23,525 nt of DNA from the NCBI GenBank assembly GCA_964445575.1, contig CAYULB010000032.1, positions 1 to 23,525 on the forward strand. Direction: 5' to 3'. The notes beneath the pieces were generated by a model. That model ran no database searches. It was not told the DNA's origin and worked only from the letters and a program-made list of their open reading frames with translations. Shown here piece by piece: positions 1 through 8,083 of the stretch. This DNA comes from WJMT01 sp964445575 (lineage in GTDB: Bacteria; Acidobacteriota; Aminicenantia; Aminicenantales; Aminicenantaceae). Numbering within the stretch: position 1 is the stretch's first letter; each line of letters opens with the position of its first letter. The position numbers were made by a program, and so were the translations under genes.

Positions 1-89
1 ATTTTGCTTTAATGAAAATTGAATCCGAGAGTAAAAAATGCCCACCGGCGGTAGCCTATCAAAAAATCAATCCAGGTATTTATCACTAA
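1..89 (+). CDS. C-terminal remnant of an unidentified protein (partial at left edge)
   Basis: The frame beginning at base 3 is open from the window edge to TAA at 87-89 and gives 28 residues ending in KINPGIYH. A phrase like 'INPTKY' follows a P-x-V-x-Y stretch in the C-terminal region of some large membrane glycosyltransferases of the YfhO or GT39-like kind. The resemblance is short and recalled from memory, so the family is only a guess. In those proteins a further domain would follow, so the stop here could also mean a truncated gene. It lies on the same strand as the next gene, 46 bases upstream. It could be chance read-through of non-coding sequence. Confidence 0.35.
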   Translation, partial: FALMKIESESKKCPPAVAYQKINPGIYH

Positions 90-135
90 TATGTAAAAAA
101 AAAGAGGTTTTATTCTAAAATAAAAGTTATTTATT

Positions 136-1203
136 ATGAATCAAAAAATAATGAAGTCATTGAATTTATTTTCTAATGTTAATTCTTTTAATCAATCCAT
201 AGGTATCATCGTTGTTTATTTTGGCCAATGGCCTATCTATATTGATTTATTTTTAAACAGCTGTAGGAATAATCCTACTGTTGAATTTTTATTCATGAGT
301 GATTGTGGGTTTCCCCCGAAAATGGACATCCTTCCAAATTGTAGACATAATCACTTAAATCTTAGGGATTTTAATGAACTTGCTTCTGAGCGTTTGAAAC
401 TAGATATAAAAATAGATAATCCTTATAAGATTTGTGATTTAAGACCGGCATATGGAGAAATTTTTAAGGAATATTTAACTGGATTTGATTTTTGGGGAAG
501 TAGTGATATAGACCTAATTTATGGCCAGATAAGACATTTTTTTACAAATGAGGTACTAAAAAGATATGATGCTCTTTTTGTACGGAAAGAGTATACAACT
601 GGTTCTTTATTTCTAATAAAGAACACTCCCTATATGAATGGTCTTTATAGACAAAGCCCTGATTATATCAAAGTATTTGAGGATTCCTTCAATTTTTACT
701 CTTTTTGCGAATGTGGTAAAGCATGGCAAGAACTTCAGAGTGGAAAATCAATATTTGATGTGAACACACCTATAATGAGTTTTACTGAATTGATTAAAAT
801 AGGTGAAAAAACAAACTCATTTAGACCGTTTTTTAAGGGCCTTGCCCTAGAGAAAATTCCTTATGACAAAGAGGTTATCTATAACAATGGTAAAGTGTTT
901 TGTAATTCTAAAGAATACCTCTTGTATCATTATATTCATGAAAAATCCAGCCCATTTTTTACATTTCCTAAATGGAGAATAATTCCTTCTAAATATAAAA
1001 TAAATAGCTTTGGAGTTTTTAGAATTAAACAGAGAGGAGGATTGAGATTTGTATTGGTTAGGAGAAGAAATCAAGTCCTTCTAAATTTAAAGAAAAAAAC
1101 CTATAAAGCTCTCAGAATGATTCTTTCTGGAAAGTGGGATGAAATATTATTACATGCAAAGATAATTTTATCACGTATGTATTCGAGATTTTTATCTTTG
1201 TAA
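136..1203 (+). CDS. DUF6625-family putative glycosyltransferase
   Basis: The 355-residue protein has the pattern I associate with DUF6625, a family found in capsule and LPS clusters and thought to be glycosyltransferase-like. The motifs are a hydrophobic first strand followed by FGQWP (29-33), an LFLNSC segment (38-43), FLFMSDC (51-57), PYKICDLRPAYG (96-107) and FWGSSDIDLIYG (119-130). The DxD-like DID at 124-126 would be the sugar-nucleotide and metal site. There is no signal peptide, so it should act in the cytoplasm or at the inner membrane face. The ATG has no Shine-Dalgarno sequence, only a poly-A/T leader. Base composition is very AT-rich (one counted 60-base line, 421-480, has 17 G or C). 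Family assignment is good; donor and acceptor sugars are unknown. Confidence 0.8.
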   Translation: MNQKIMKSLNLFSNVNSFNQSIGIIVVYFGQWPIYIDLFLNSCRNNPTVEFLFMSDCGFPPKMDILPNCRHNHLNLRDFNELASERLKLDIKIDNPYKICDLRPAYGEIFKEYLTGFDFWGSSDIDLIYGQIRHFFTNEVLKRYDALFVRKEYTTGSLFLIKNTPYMNGLYRQSPDYIKVFEDSFNFYSFCECGKAWQELQSGKSIFDVNTPIMSFTELIKIGEKTNSFRPFFKGLALEKIPYDKEVIYNNGKVFCNSKEYLLYHYIHEKSSPFFTFPKWRIIPSKYKINSFGVFRIKQRGGLRFVLVRRRNQVLLNLKKKTYKALRMILSGKWDEILLHAKIILSRMYSRFLSL

Positions 1204-1227
1204 CACTATTAATGTAAGCGTTATAAT
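1198..1227 (+). promoter_or_regulatory. possible sigma70-like promoter before the flippase gene
   Basis: TTGTAA (1198-1203, overlapping the stop codon of the upstream gene) and TATAAT (1222-1227) are separated by 18 bases. The -10 is a perfect match and the -35 matches at 4 of 6 positions. The background is extremely AT-rich, so such matches arise easily by chance. The flippase start at 1301 has no visible Shine-Dalgarno sequence. Confidence 0.3.
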
Positions 1228-1300
1228 TGATAATTTAGCATATGAACTAATATAAACAAAATTTTTATATTTTCCTTCATTTATTAATAAAGCCAAACAA

Positions 1301-2770
1301 ATGAATACTCTAAGAAACCAAGTGGCACGTAGTGGAGCTTGGCTATTTGCTATGAGGTTTGTACATCAAATTTTTTATCTTGGGCGGCTAATTATTCTTG
1401 CCCGCCTTTTAGCACCCCGTGATTTTGGCCTTATGGGTATTGCACTTTTAACTCTAATGATAGTTGATAATTTTTCTAAGACTGGATTTCAGGAAGCTTT
1501 GATTCAGAAAAAGAAAAACATAAATGTTTATCTTGATGTTGCCTGGACTTTTCTTGTCATAAGAGGAATTATTCTTTTTGCCGTTATATTCTGGATAGCA
1601 CCTATGGTAGCCAAATTCTTCGAAACTCCAACGGCGGTGGGAGTTATCCAAGCCATTGGATTAGCTATTCTTATTCAGTCTTTTACAAATGTAGGAGTTG
1701 TTTACTTTCAAAAAGAGCTCGAGTTTAATAAACATTTTATATATATAACGGCACGATCAATAACAGATTTTGTTGTTTCTATTACTCTTGCGTTTTTATT
1801 AAGGAGTGTATGGGCGCTTTTGTTCGGACTAGTGGCAGGAAAATTAGCAGAAGTAGTAACTAGCTATATTATCCATCCCTACAGGCCAAAAATCAGCTTA
1901 GATTTTCATAAAGCAGGGGAGCTTTTTGGGTTTGGAAAATATGTTTTGGGTTCAACTATATTAATTTTTTTAATCACCCAGGGAGATGATTTAATAGTAG
2001 GAAAAATTCTTGGTGCCACGATGCTGGGTTATTATCAATTGGCTTACAAAATATCAAATACTCCTGCTACAGAAGTAACAAATATTTTATCTCAAGTAGC
2101 ATTTCCTGCTTTTTCAAAACTTCAAGACAATCTTGGTAAACTTAAAGATGCTTATTTGAAGGTGCTTAAATTTACAGCTTTTCTCACTTTTCCTTTAACT
2201 GGCATTATTTTTATTCTTTCACCAGAGTTTGTAAGGATATTTCTTGGCGAAAAGTGGTTCCCAATAATTCCTGTTATGCAGAGCCTTGTTTTTGCTGGCT
2301 TGATTAGATCTATTCTTTCAACCACAAGTCCTTTATTTTATAGTGTAGGGAAGCCGAGAATAGAGACCAAATGTCAAACCATAAGATTTATTATCCTTGC
2401 TGTATGTATTTATCCTTTGATTATAAAAGCTGGGTTAGTGGGTGCTGCGGTTGCTGTAATTTTAAGTGTTTTAGTTTCATGGCTATTTTTTGCTTATTCA
2501 GCCATTAATTTGATTTCTCTTTCAGTAAAAAAATTTCTAAAAGAAATTGGAATTCCTTTATTTAATACCATAATATTTGTTTTAATTATTTATGGAATAA
2601 AGGCAATCTATTTCATTGGAGTTTGGCAATTTTTCTTAGTAATTATAAGTGCTTTGACTATCTATCTTTTATTGGCTTATCTCTCTGATCTTGCATTTGG
2701 TTATGATATATATCCTGTCATTAAAGAATATTTTTTATTATTAAAAAAAGCTGAGGTGAGAGACAACTAA
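1301..2770 (+). CDS. Wzx/WzxC-like polysaccharide flippase (MOP superfamily)
   Basis: The 489-residue protein is hydrophobic throughout, with roughly 12-14 membrane helices, the usual size for oligosaccharide flippases. The N-terminus (RSGAWLFAMRF..., then LARLLAPRDFGLMGIA) is typical of the colanic-acid/teichuronic exporter type (WzxC, TuaB; Polysacc_synt_3). It would flip undecaprenyl-diphosphate-linked repeat units to the periplasmic face for polymerisation. The mid-protein QGDDLIVGKILGATMLGYYQLAYKI stretch, in which a mobile helix pair carries charged residues, is also characteristic of the family. It follows the DUF6625 gene and precedes a GT2 gene, as expected in a Wzx/Wzy locus. It is AT-rich like its neighbours. 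Function class is secure; the substrate is unknown. Confidence 0.9.
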   Translation: MNTLRNQVARSGAWLFAMRFVHQIFYLGRLIILARLLAPRDFGLMGIALLTLMIVDNFSKTGFQEALIQKKKNINVYLDVAWTFLVIRGIILFAVIFWIAPMVAKFFETPTAVGVIQAIGLAILIQSFTNVGVVYFQKELEFNKHFIYITARSITDFVVSITLAFLLRSVWALLFGLVAGKLAEVVTSYIIHPYRPKISLDFHKAGELFGFGKYVLGSTILIFLITQGDDLIVGKILGATMLGYYQLAYKISNTPATEVTNILSQVAFPAFSKLQDNLGKLKDAYLKVLKFTAFLTFPLTGIIFILSPEFVRIFLGEKWFPIIPVMQSLVFAGLIRSILSTTSPLFYSVGKPRIETKCQTIRFIILAVCIYPLIIKAGLVGAAVAVILSVLVSWLFFAYSAINLISLSVKKFLKEIGIPLFNTIIFVLIIYGIKAIYFIGVWQFFLVIISALTIYLLLAYLSDLAFGYDIYPVIKEYFLLLKKAEVRDN

Positions 2771-2816
2771 ATTTGTTATTTTTTTATGTAGACAATAAAA
2801 AGAATAGTTTTTTAAA

Positions 2817-3731
2817 ATGAATGCGCCTGGAAATGAAATAACATTTGTTATTGCAACGAAAGATAGACCTAAAGAACTCCAACAGACTCTACAAAGTATT
2901 GCTGAACAAACTGTTAAGCCTTATGAAGTGGTTGTGGTGGATGGAGGAGAAAAGGGAGTTGAGAATATTTGTAAAAACATTCCAGGATTGAAAATCAAAT
3001 ATCTAACTTTTACACCCCCCTCAGCAGCAGCCCAACGAAATTTTGGCATAAAGACTGCCGCTAAAGACTGCGATTTGATAGGAATTTTGGATGATGATAT
3101 AGTTCTCAAAAAGGGAGCTGTCGAAAGTATGTTGGTCTACTGGGAACATGCAGGTGGAAATATAGGAGGAGCTGCATTTAATCTTTTGAATCATCCTGAT
3201 ATATATGCAGAGAGATTTAAGTCTTGGGATATTACGGAGAGGTTAGGCTTATATTCAAAAACAGGTGGAAAAGTGCTTCATTCTGGGTTTCAATCATTAA
3301 TAGGTGTTGCTCATAAAGATAAATTTGTTGATTGGGTTCCTTCAACTGCTGTTGTATATATAAAAAAAGTTTTTGATGAGTTCCTTTTTGATGAGTGGTA
3401 CAAAGGATACAGCTATCTTGAAGATCTAGATTTCAGTTATTCAGTTGGGAAAAAATATAAATTAGCCGTGGTTGCTGATGCGGGTTATTATCATTATCCT
3501 GCCCCCAGTGGCAGAGGAAGTGGATATGAATTCGGAGTGAGAGAAGTGGTGAATAGAATCTATTTCGTCAGGAAACATAAAGAGCTTTCACTATTTAAGT
3601 GCTTCCTAGCGCTAAAAATCAGACAGATGATGAGTTTATGGATTTTTGTTAAAGAAGGGAAATTTTATTTTCTTTCAAGAGCTTTTGGAAATTCAGTCGG
3701 TTTTTTAAAATTAATATTACAAAGAAATTAA
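2817..3731 (+). CDS. family 2 glycosyltransferase
   Basis: The 304-residue protein has a GT-A fold signature: the first strand and nucleotide site FVIATKDRP (10-18), a PYEVVVVDGG segment (35-44), and the metal/sugar-nucleotide site ILDDDIVL (90-97, with DDD at 92-94). The acceptor-side acidic pair is in YLEDLDFSYSVGKKYK (200-215), which would include the catalytic base. The C-terminal ~60 residues are basic and hydrophobic, suggesting membrane association. It would add one sugar to the lipid-linked repeat unit in the cytoplasm. The ATG at 2817 lacks a Shine-Dalgarno sequence. The gene ends two bases before the next start, so the pair is probably co-transcribed. Composition is AT-rich. The sugar transferred cannot be read from the sequence. 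Confidence 0.88.
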   Translation: MNAPGNEITFVIATKDRPKELQQTLQSIAEQTVKPYEVVVVDGGEKGVENICKNIPGLKIKYLTFTPPSAAAQRNFGIKTAAKDCDLIGILDDDIVLKKGAVESMLVYWEHAGGNIGGAAFNLLNHPDIYAERFKSWDITERLGLYSKTGGKVLHSGFQSLIGVAHKDKFVDWVPSTAVVYIKKVFDEFLFDEWYKGYSYLEDLDFSYSVGKKYKLAVVADAGYYHYPAPSGRGSGYEFGVREVVNRIYFVRKHKELSLFKCFLALKIRQMMSLWIFVKEGKFYFLSRAFGNSVGFLKLILQRN

Positions 3732-3732
3732 A

Positions 3733-4977
3733 ATGAAAGTTCTAATCTCAGCTTATGCCTTTAATCCCAGCAGCTCTATGCAGCTCCATCCCGGAGAGGA
3801 TTTGGTTGGATGGGAGCTGGTGCAGCAGATAAACAAACGCCATGATGTTTGGGTCCTCACTCACGGATACAACCGGGAAGCGGTTATGGAAGAGATGGCC
3901 AAAGGAAAGCTGGAGGGAGCTAAAGTTGTTTTTATCAATTTAAACTGGATAAAAAAGTTTTTATATAAGGTTGGATTTGGAGAGCGAATTTATTACTATA
4001 TATGGCAGTTTGCTGCATGGCGGAAAGCTGTATCTCTTCACAGTAGAGTCAAGTTTGACCTGGCACATCAGGTGACCTTTGGAAATGACTGGATTCCCAG
4101 TTTTATAGGAGCTTTTCTGCCTGTGCATTTTGTATGGGGTCCTGTGGGAGGAGGGCAGAGGGTGCCCAAAGAGCTTTTAAAAGAGTTCAGTTTTTTTGGC
4201 CGTCTTTCTGAAAAATCCAGGGAAGCAGCCCAGTGGATAGGGAGAAGATTATGGACAAGGAAAAGATGTGCTGAACGTGCCAAAGCCATTTTGGTCTGTA
4301 ATAAAGAGACCAAACAGAAAATACCAGAGAAATATCATGCTAAAGTGCATTATTTTCCGGTAAATGGAATAAGTAAAAAAGAGATGGGACCTATGCCCAA
4401 GAAGAAAGAAAATCAAAAGGAATTTCGGGTTCTCTCAGCAGGTCGATTAATATACTGGAAAGCGTTTGACATAGCTGTGGAGGCATTTGAATTATTTGCA
4501 AAAGAAAATCAAAATTCTTTATTAGAATTGGTAGGGAGCGGTAAAGAAAAGAAGAAACTTGAGTATCTGATCGAAAAATTGAATTTAAAATACAGAGTCA
4601 AAATAATTGATTGGTTAGAAAGAAAAGAGCTTTTAAAGTTGATGCAGCAGTGCGATGTGTTTCTTTTTCCCAGCCTTCGAGAAGGGGGAGGAGCTGTGGT
4701 AGTGGAAGCCATGGCCCAGGGGAAACCTGTGGTTTGTCTCGACACAGCCGGGCCGGGATTTCATATTCAAAAAGAGTGGGGGATTAAGGTGGAGCCCCGG
4801 ACAAAGGAAATGGTGGTGAATGAGCTGGCTTTGGCTCTAGAGAAGCTCTTTAAGGATGAGCCTTTACGAAGAAAGAAGGGGAGAGCAGCCCGGAAAAGAG
4901 CCAAAGAGTATTATGTATGGGATGAGCTGGGCAAGAAGATGGAAAAGATATATCAGACAGTGAAACGGGAGTTGTGA
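3733..4977 (+). CDS. family 4 (GT-B) glycosyltransferase
   Basis: The 414-residue GT-B protein has an N-terminal acceptor half with a Gly-rich GPVGGGQRVP loop (136-145). The C-terminal GT4 donor half has SAGRLIYWK (235-243), LVGSGKEKKKLE (266-277) and the EX7E motif (E317 and E325) that binds the nucleotide sugar. It should be a retaining enzyme acting on the lipid-linked repeat unit in the cytoplasm. It starts one base after the stop of the GT2 gene. Its composition is less AT-rich than the genes on both sides, so it looks like a different stratum of the locus. Its stop codon lies in the first unit of a heptamer repeat (4974-4994) whose last unit provides the next start. Confidence 0.9.
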   Translation: MKVLISAYAFNPSSSMQLHPGEDLVGWELVQQINKRHDVWVLTHGYNREAVMEEMAKGKLEGAKVVFINLNWIKKFLYKVGFGERIYYYIWQFAAWRKAVSLHSRVKFDLAHQVTFGNDWIPSFIGAFLPVHFVWGPVGGGQRVPKELLKEFSFFGRLSEKSREAAQWIGRRLWTRKRCAERAKAILVCNKETKQKIPEKYHAKVHYFPVNGISKKEMGPMPKKKENQKEFRVLSAGRLIYWKAFDIAVEAFELFAKENQNSLLELVGSGKEKKKLEYLIEKLNLKYRVKIIDWLERKELLKLMQQCDVFLFPSLREGGGAVVVEAMAQGKPVVCLDTAGPGFHIQKEWGIKVEPRTKEMVVNELALALEKLFKDEPLRRKKGRAARKRAKEYYVWDELGKKMEKIYQTVKREL

Positions 4978-4994
4978 ATAGGGAATAGAAAATG
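4974..4994 (+). repeat. heptamer repeat tract, 3 units, bridging a stop and a start codon
   Basis: Three 7-bp units: GTGAATA, GGGAATA, GAAAATG. The TGA at 4975-4977 ends the GT4 gene and the ATG at 4992-4994 starts the sulfatase-like gene. GGGA (4981-4984) sits 7 bases before that ATG and could serve as a weak ribosome binding site. The units are degenerate relative to the GTGAATG consensus seen at later junctions. Confidence 0.7.
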
Positions 4995-6686
4995 AAAAAA
5001 AGAAAAAAATTCATTTTAATCGGAGTTATGGCGGGTTTGATTACTGGTCTTGTTAATTGTATTGAGATAGTAATAGCAGATTATACTGTCATTTTTAAAT
5101 CCATTTATAATTTATCTATATTTTTGTTTTATTCACTTTTGAATATTTCATTTTTCATAGTTATTTTAATGGGATTTAGTTATTTGTACGGGCTAGTTTT
5201 ATCTTTTCTGGTGAAGTATTCGAGGGGATTGAGGAGTATTTCCGATAAATTAGTAAAATTAAAAACAACTGTTTATATAATTATATTTTTATTGATTTTT
5301 ATTATTTTTAATAGGTGGATATCTTCTCAATATCCTTTAGATCCCCTGAAGAATCCTACTAGGCCTTTTAAGAAATATTCATCAATCAAATCAGATGAGC
5401 CCAATGTAATGATTATTGTTTTAGATACACTTAGAGCCAAAAGTTTGTATTCCTATGGATATAAAGTAATTAATATGCCTCATTTAAATCAATTTACTCA
5501 AGAGGCGTCTCTATTTTTGAATACTATTGCCACTTCATCGCATACAGCACCGTCTCATTTATCGATAATCTCAAGTAATTTTGTTGATAGTGAAGTCATG
5601 GATATATTTGTAGATAAAACCCTGACGGAAGTACTGGGGGATAAGGGATATCTAAATATAGGTGTTATTGCAAATAGAATAGCGAGTTCACAAAATTTCA
5701 TGAGAGGTTTTGATATTTATATTGACAGCGTATCTGTTCCTCTTCTTTATCAGTATTTTCTTAGTTTTAAGATTCTTTATAAATTTTTGCACAGAAAGAT
5801 ATTTGATTATCAATATCTTTATTACCACAAACATTGCAGAGCGGAAAAAGTGAATAAAATCCTTTTTCCTTTATTGAAGAAGTATAAAAACGAAAAACTT
5901 TTTTTGTTTGTCAATTATTTTGATCCTCATGATCCTTATTTCCCTCTTGAACCCAATAAGAATCAAAATGAATTTTCTCTTGAGAACGGTTATATAAGAA
6001 AATTGATTAACTGGAAGAAACCGAAATTGGATAAAGATCAATGGAGAAAAATTGAGACATTATACCATCAGGAACTTAATTACTTAGATAAGTATTTAGG
6101 TGATCTGTTTGAAAAGATGAAAGAGTTGAATATTTGGGACAACACAATAATTATTATTACTTCTGATCATGGAGAGCTATTAGGAGAAAAAGGATTGCTG
6201 ACCCATGCTATTGCTCTACATGAAGAGGAAATTAGAGTTCCTTTGATGATCAGATATCCTCCAAAAGTTCCCAAAGGGAATGTAATAACAAATCAGGTTC
6301 AGATCCTCGATATTGCTCCCACTATTTATAACCTTTTAGGATATGAAATTCCAAAAAAGGTGCATGGGAAGAGTCTTCTTCCTTTTATTAAAGGGATTGA
6401 ATATCCCGATTACCCAGAATTTGCGTTTTCTTTGCAATATGATTATAGATCACTTCAAAATAATAAATGGAAGTTTGTATATGATTTAAAAAACAATGAG
6501 GCAAAACTTTTTAATTTGGAAAAAGATCATGAAGAATTATTAAATGTGGCTGATAAGTATGTGGAAAAAAAGGATTTTTTTATAGAGTTATATTCAGTCT
6601 ATAAAAAGAAGTATGAGGAGAGCCAGAATGAAAAAGCAAAAGAAAACAGGGAAGAGCTACTGAGGTCATTAGGTTATATAAAATAA
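4992..6686 (+). CDS. membrane-anchored sulfatase-superfamily enzyme with Thr at the nucleophile position
   Basis: The 564-residue protein begins with about four membrane helices (roughly residues 7-30, 35-60, 60-75 and 93-108). An alkaline-phosphatase/sulfatase-fold domain follows from about residue 138. Conserved stretches are NVMIIVLDTLRA (138-149, metal Asp 145), TAPSHLS (185-191), YFDPHDPY (309-316), TSDHGELLGEKG (390-401, metal D392/H393), H405, and the C-terminal EEIRVPLMIRYP segment. At the position of the formylglycine Cys or Ser of true sulfatases there is Thr185, and the Arg two residues past the Pro is His189. This is closer to the Thr nucleophile of phosphoethanolamine and phosphoglycerol transferases, so transfer of a phospho group to the glycan is a fair alternative to sulfatase activity. 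The domain should face the periplasm. It is AT-rich, and its ATG lies in a heptamer repeat. Confidence 0.82.
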   Translation: MKKRKKFILIGVMAGLITGLVNCIEIVIADYTVIFKSIYNLSIFLFYSLLNISFFIVILMGFSYLYGLVLSFLVKYSRGLRSISDKLVKLKTTVYIIIFLLIFIIFNRWISSQYPLDPLKNPTRPFKKYSSIKSDEPNVMIIVLDTLRAKSLYSYGYKVINMPHLNQFTQEASLFLNTIATSSHTAPSHLSIISSNFVDSEVMDIFVDKTLTEVLGDKGYLNIGVIANRIASSQNFMRGFDIYIDSVSVPLLYQYFLSFKILYKFLHRKIFDYQYLYYHKHCRAEKVNKILFPLLKKYKNEKLFLFVNYFDPHDPYFPLEPNKNQNEFSLENGYIRKLINWKKPKLDKDQWRKIETLYHQELNYLDKYLGDLFEKMKELNIWDNTIIIITSDHGELLGEKGLLTHAIALHEEEIRVPLMIRYPPKVPKGNVITNQVQILDIAPTIYNLLGYEIPKKVHGKSLLPFIKGIEYPDYPEFAFSLQYDYRSLQNNKWKFVYDLKNNEAKLFNLEKDHEELLNVADKYVEKKDFFIELYSVYKKKYEESQNEKAKENREELLRSLGYIK

Positions 6687-6739
6687 GTCAATAATTTCAA
6701 GGGCAGTTACTTTTAAGAGTTCTTTATGTATATTCGAAT

Positions 6740-7957
6740 ATGTATTTATTAATTTTATGGCTGATGATGTGGGGAGGTCTGTTTACGGGACCTTACAATG
6801 TGACTGAGTCTATGTTTTCTTCCCCTTTAGCTTTTTTTCAGGGAGCTCGGGCTTTTCTTCCTTTACTGGCGCTTTATATCTGCTTTATGTGGATGCTTTT
6901 GGCCGGTGCCAAGGTTCCCTCTTTTTCCAACCCGGTTGGATTTTTCTTTTACTATTGTGTGGTGGGGCTGGCTGTCTCTTTTTTTTCCCCGGACAAAATG
7001 GCCGCTCTTTATTGGGGCGGAATTTATTTGGCTCCTATACTGGCTGTGTGGCTAATCCTCTCAGGAGAAGATATCTTAGACCGCTTAAGAAAAGTCATTT
7101 ATGTGAATTATTTTGCGGCAGTGCTTGTTTTTATGTTTCTTCTGCCCGAAATTTATAATTACGGATTTACAGGAAAAATAAGGTTTACGTTTTATGAGCT
7201 TCCTTTTGGGTTAGGATATATGAGGGCCAATGGAGTGGCCCGTTTTGCTTTAGTGTTGATGATTATTGCTGGGGTCAGGTTTTTATCTCAAAAAACCGTC
7301 TGGAAATATATATGGATAATCCCTCTGATCATCACAAGTTATACCCTTATGCAGACTCAATCCCGGACTGCTCTTTTAGGATTGGCTGTAGCAGGATTAC
7401 TTTTTGTCTATATCCTGGGACTCAGATGGCAGTTTTTGTTTTTAGCTCCGGCCGCCGCGTTTATTCTCTGGAGGGCAGGGTTTCAAGAAAGAGCTCACGG
7501 AAGTTTAGAGCAGTTGGTGGACTTAACCGGTCGTGAGCTGACCTGGCAGCAGGCTTTGGCTGAAATCAAAGAATCTCCTTTTTTAGGATGGGGATTTCAT
7601 GCGGATAGGATCCTCCTTAACTCCCAACACACGCACAATTCCTATCTCCATGCTGCGATGCACGGGGGTATCATAGGGCTTGTCTTTTTTGTGGCGGCAG
7701 TTTTCAGCATCTGGTATGTGATTTTGAAAAATAATGTGCTGAAACGTATCAAAGATGCAGATATGGTGAACAAACCCTTTCTTATTGAGTCGGTGCTCAT
7801 CATTGGCTTTTTGACTTCCAGAAGTCTTTTTGAATCAACCGCTGCTTTTTTCGGAGTGGATCTTCTGCTTTTTGTGCCGGCGGCTGCCTACCTTTATGTT
7901 TGGACAAGAAAGACGGTGAATGGAAAAAGCGAGAAAAGCGAGAAAGATTTGCGTTGA
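6740..7957 (+). CDS. O-antigen ligase/polymerase-like membrane protein (first of two)
   Basis: This polytopic protein of 405 residues has about 10-12 membrane helices. It has the Wzy_C/WaaL-type landmarks: an Arg after a helix in QTQSRTALLG, and a large periplasmic loop ending in GWGFHADRILLNSQHTHNSYLHAAMHGGIIGL, where the HNSYL motif is typical. It should polymerise repeat units (Wzy) or ligate the glycan to an acceptor (WaaL). The two cannot be told apart by sequence, and a second homologue lies at 16124. The start has no Shine-Dalgarno sequence, so a different start is possible. The last ~12 residues (TVNGKSEKSEKDLR) are encoded by tandem repeat DNA, and the TGA at 7955-7957 lies in the first 9-bp repeat unit. 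Confidence 0.82.
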   Translation: MYLLILWLMMWGGLFTGPYNVTESMFSSPLAFFQGARAFLPLLALYICFMWMLLAGAKVPSFSNPVGFFFYYCVVGLAVSFFSPDKMAALYWGGIYLAPILAVWLILSGEDILDRLRKVIYVNYFAAVLVFMFLLPEIYNYGFTGKIRFTFYELPFGLGYMRANGVARFALVLMIIAGVRFLSQKTVWKYIWIIPLIITSYTLMQTQSRTALLGLAVAGLLFVYILGLRWQFLFLAPAAAFILWRAGFQERAHGSLEQLVDLTGRELTWQQALAEIKESPFLGWGFHADRILLNSQHTHNSYLHAAMHGGIIGLVFFVAAVFSIWYVILKNNVLKRIKDADMVNKPFLIESVLIIGFLTSRSLFESTAAFFGVDLLLFVPAAAYLYVWTRKTVNGKSEKSEKDLR

Positions 7958-8004
7958 TGGCGTTTATTGCGTTGATAGCGTTTGTTGCGTTTATCGCGTT
8001 GGGG
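7929..8004 (+). repeat. 9-bp tandem repeat array (two GCGAGAAAA-type and six GCGTTxxxx-type units)
   Basis: The units are GCGAGAAAA (7929-7937), GCGAGAAAG (7938-7946), a 4-base spacer ATTT, then GCGTTGATG, GCGTTTATT, GCGTTGATA, GCGTTTGTT, GCGTTTATC and GCGTTGGGG (7951-8004). The first units code in frame for the SEKSEK tail of the upstream membrane protein, and the unit at 7951 supplies its stop. A lone GTGAATG (7916-7922) precedes the array and the heptamer array follows it after AAAAACA. A related array in inverted orientation is at 20302-20353. Confidence 0.85.
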
Positions 8005-8011
8005 AAAAACA

Positions 8012-8083
8012 GTGAATGGTGAATGCAAAAGACAGTGAATGGTGAATGGTGAATTGTAAATTGTGAGTGGTGAGTGGTTAATG
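8012..8083 (+). repeat. GTGAATG heptamer array, 9 units with one 9-base spacer
   Basis: Two exact GTGAATG units (8012-8025), the spacer CAAAAGACA (8026-8034), then GTGAATG twice, GTGAATT, GTAAATT, GTGAGTG twice and GTTAATG (8035-8083). The ATG of the last unit (8081-8083) is the probable start of the GT4 gene. GGTGA at 8069-8073 lies 7 bases before it and can pair with the UCACC part of the 16S rRNA 3' end. Confidence 0.88.

Noticed and set aside
8063..8080. GTG start six codons upstream for the GT4 gene
   Set aside because: The extra residues MSGEWL are repeat-encoded, and the family N-terminus begins at MKIYIH (8081).
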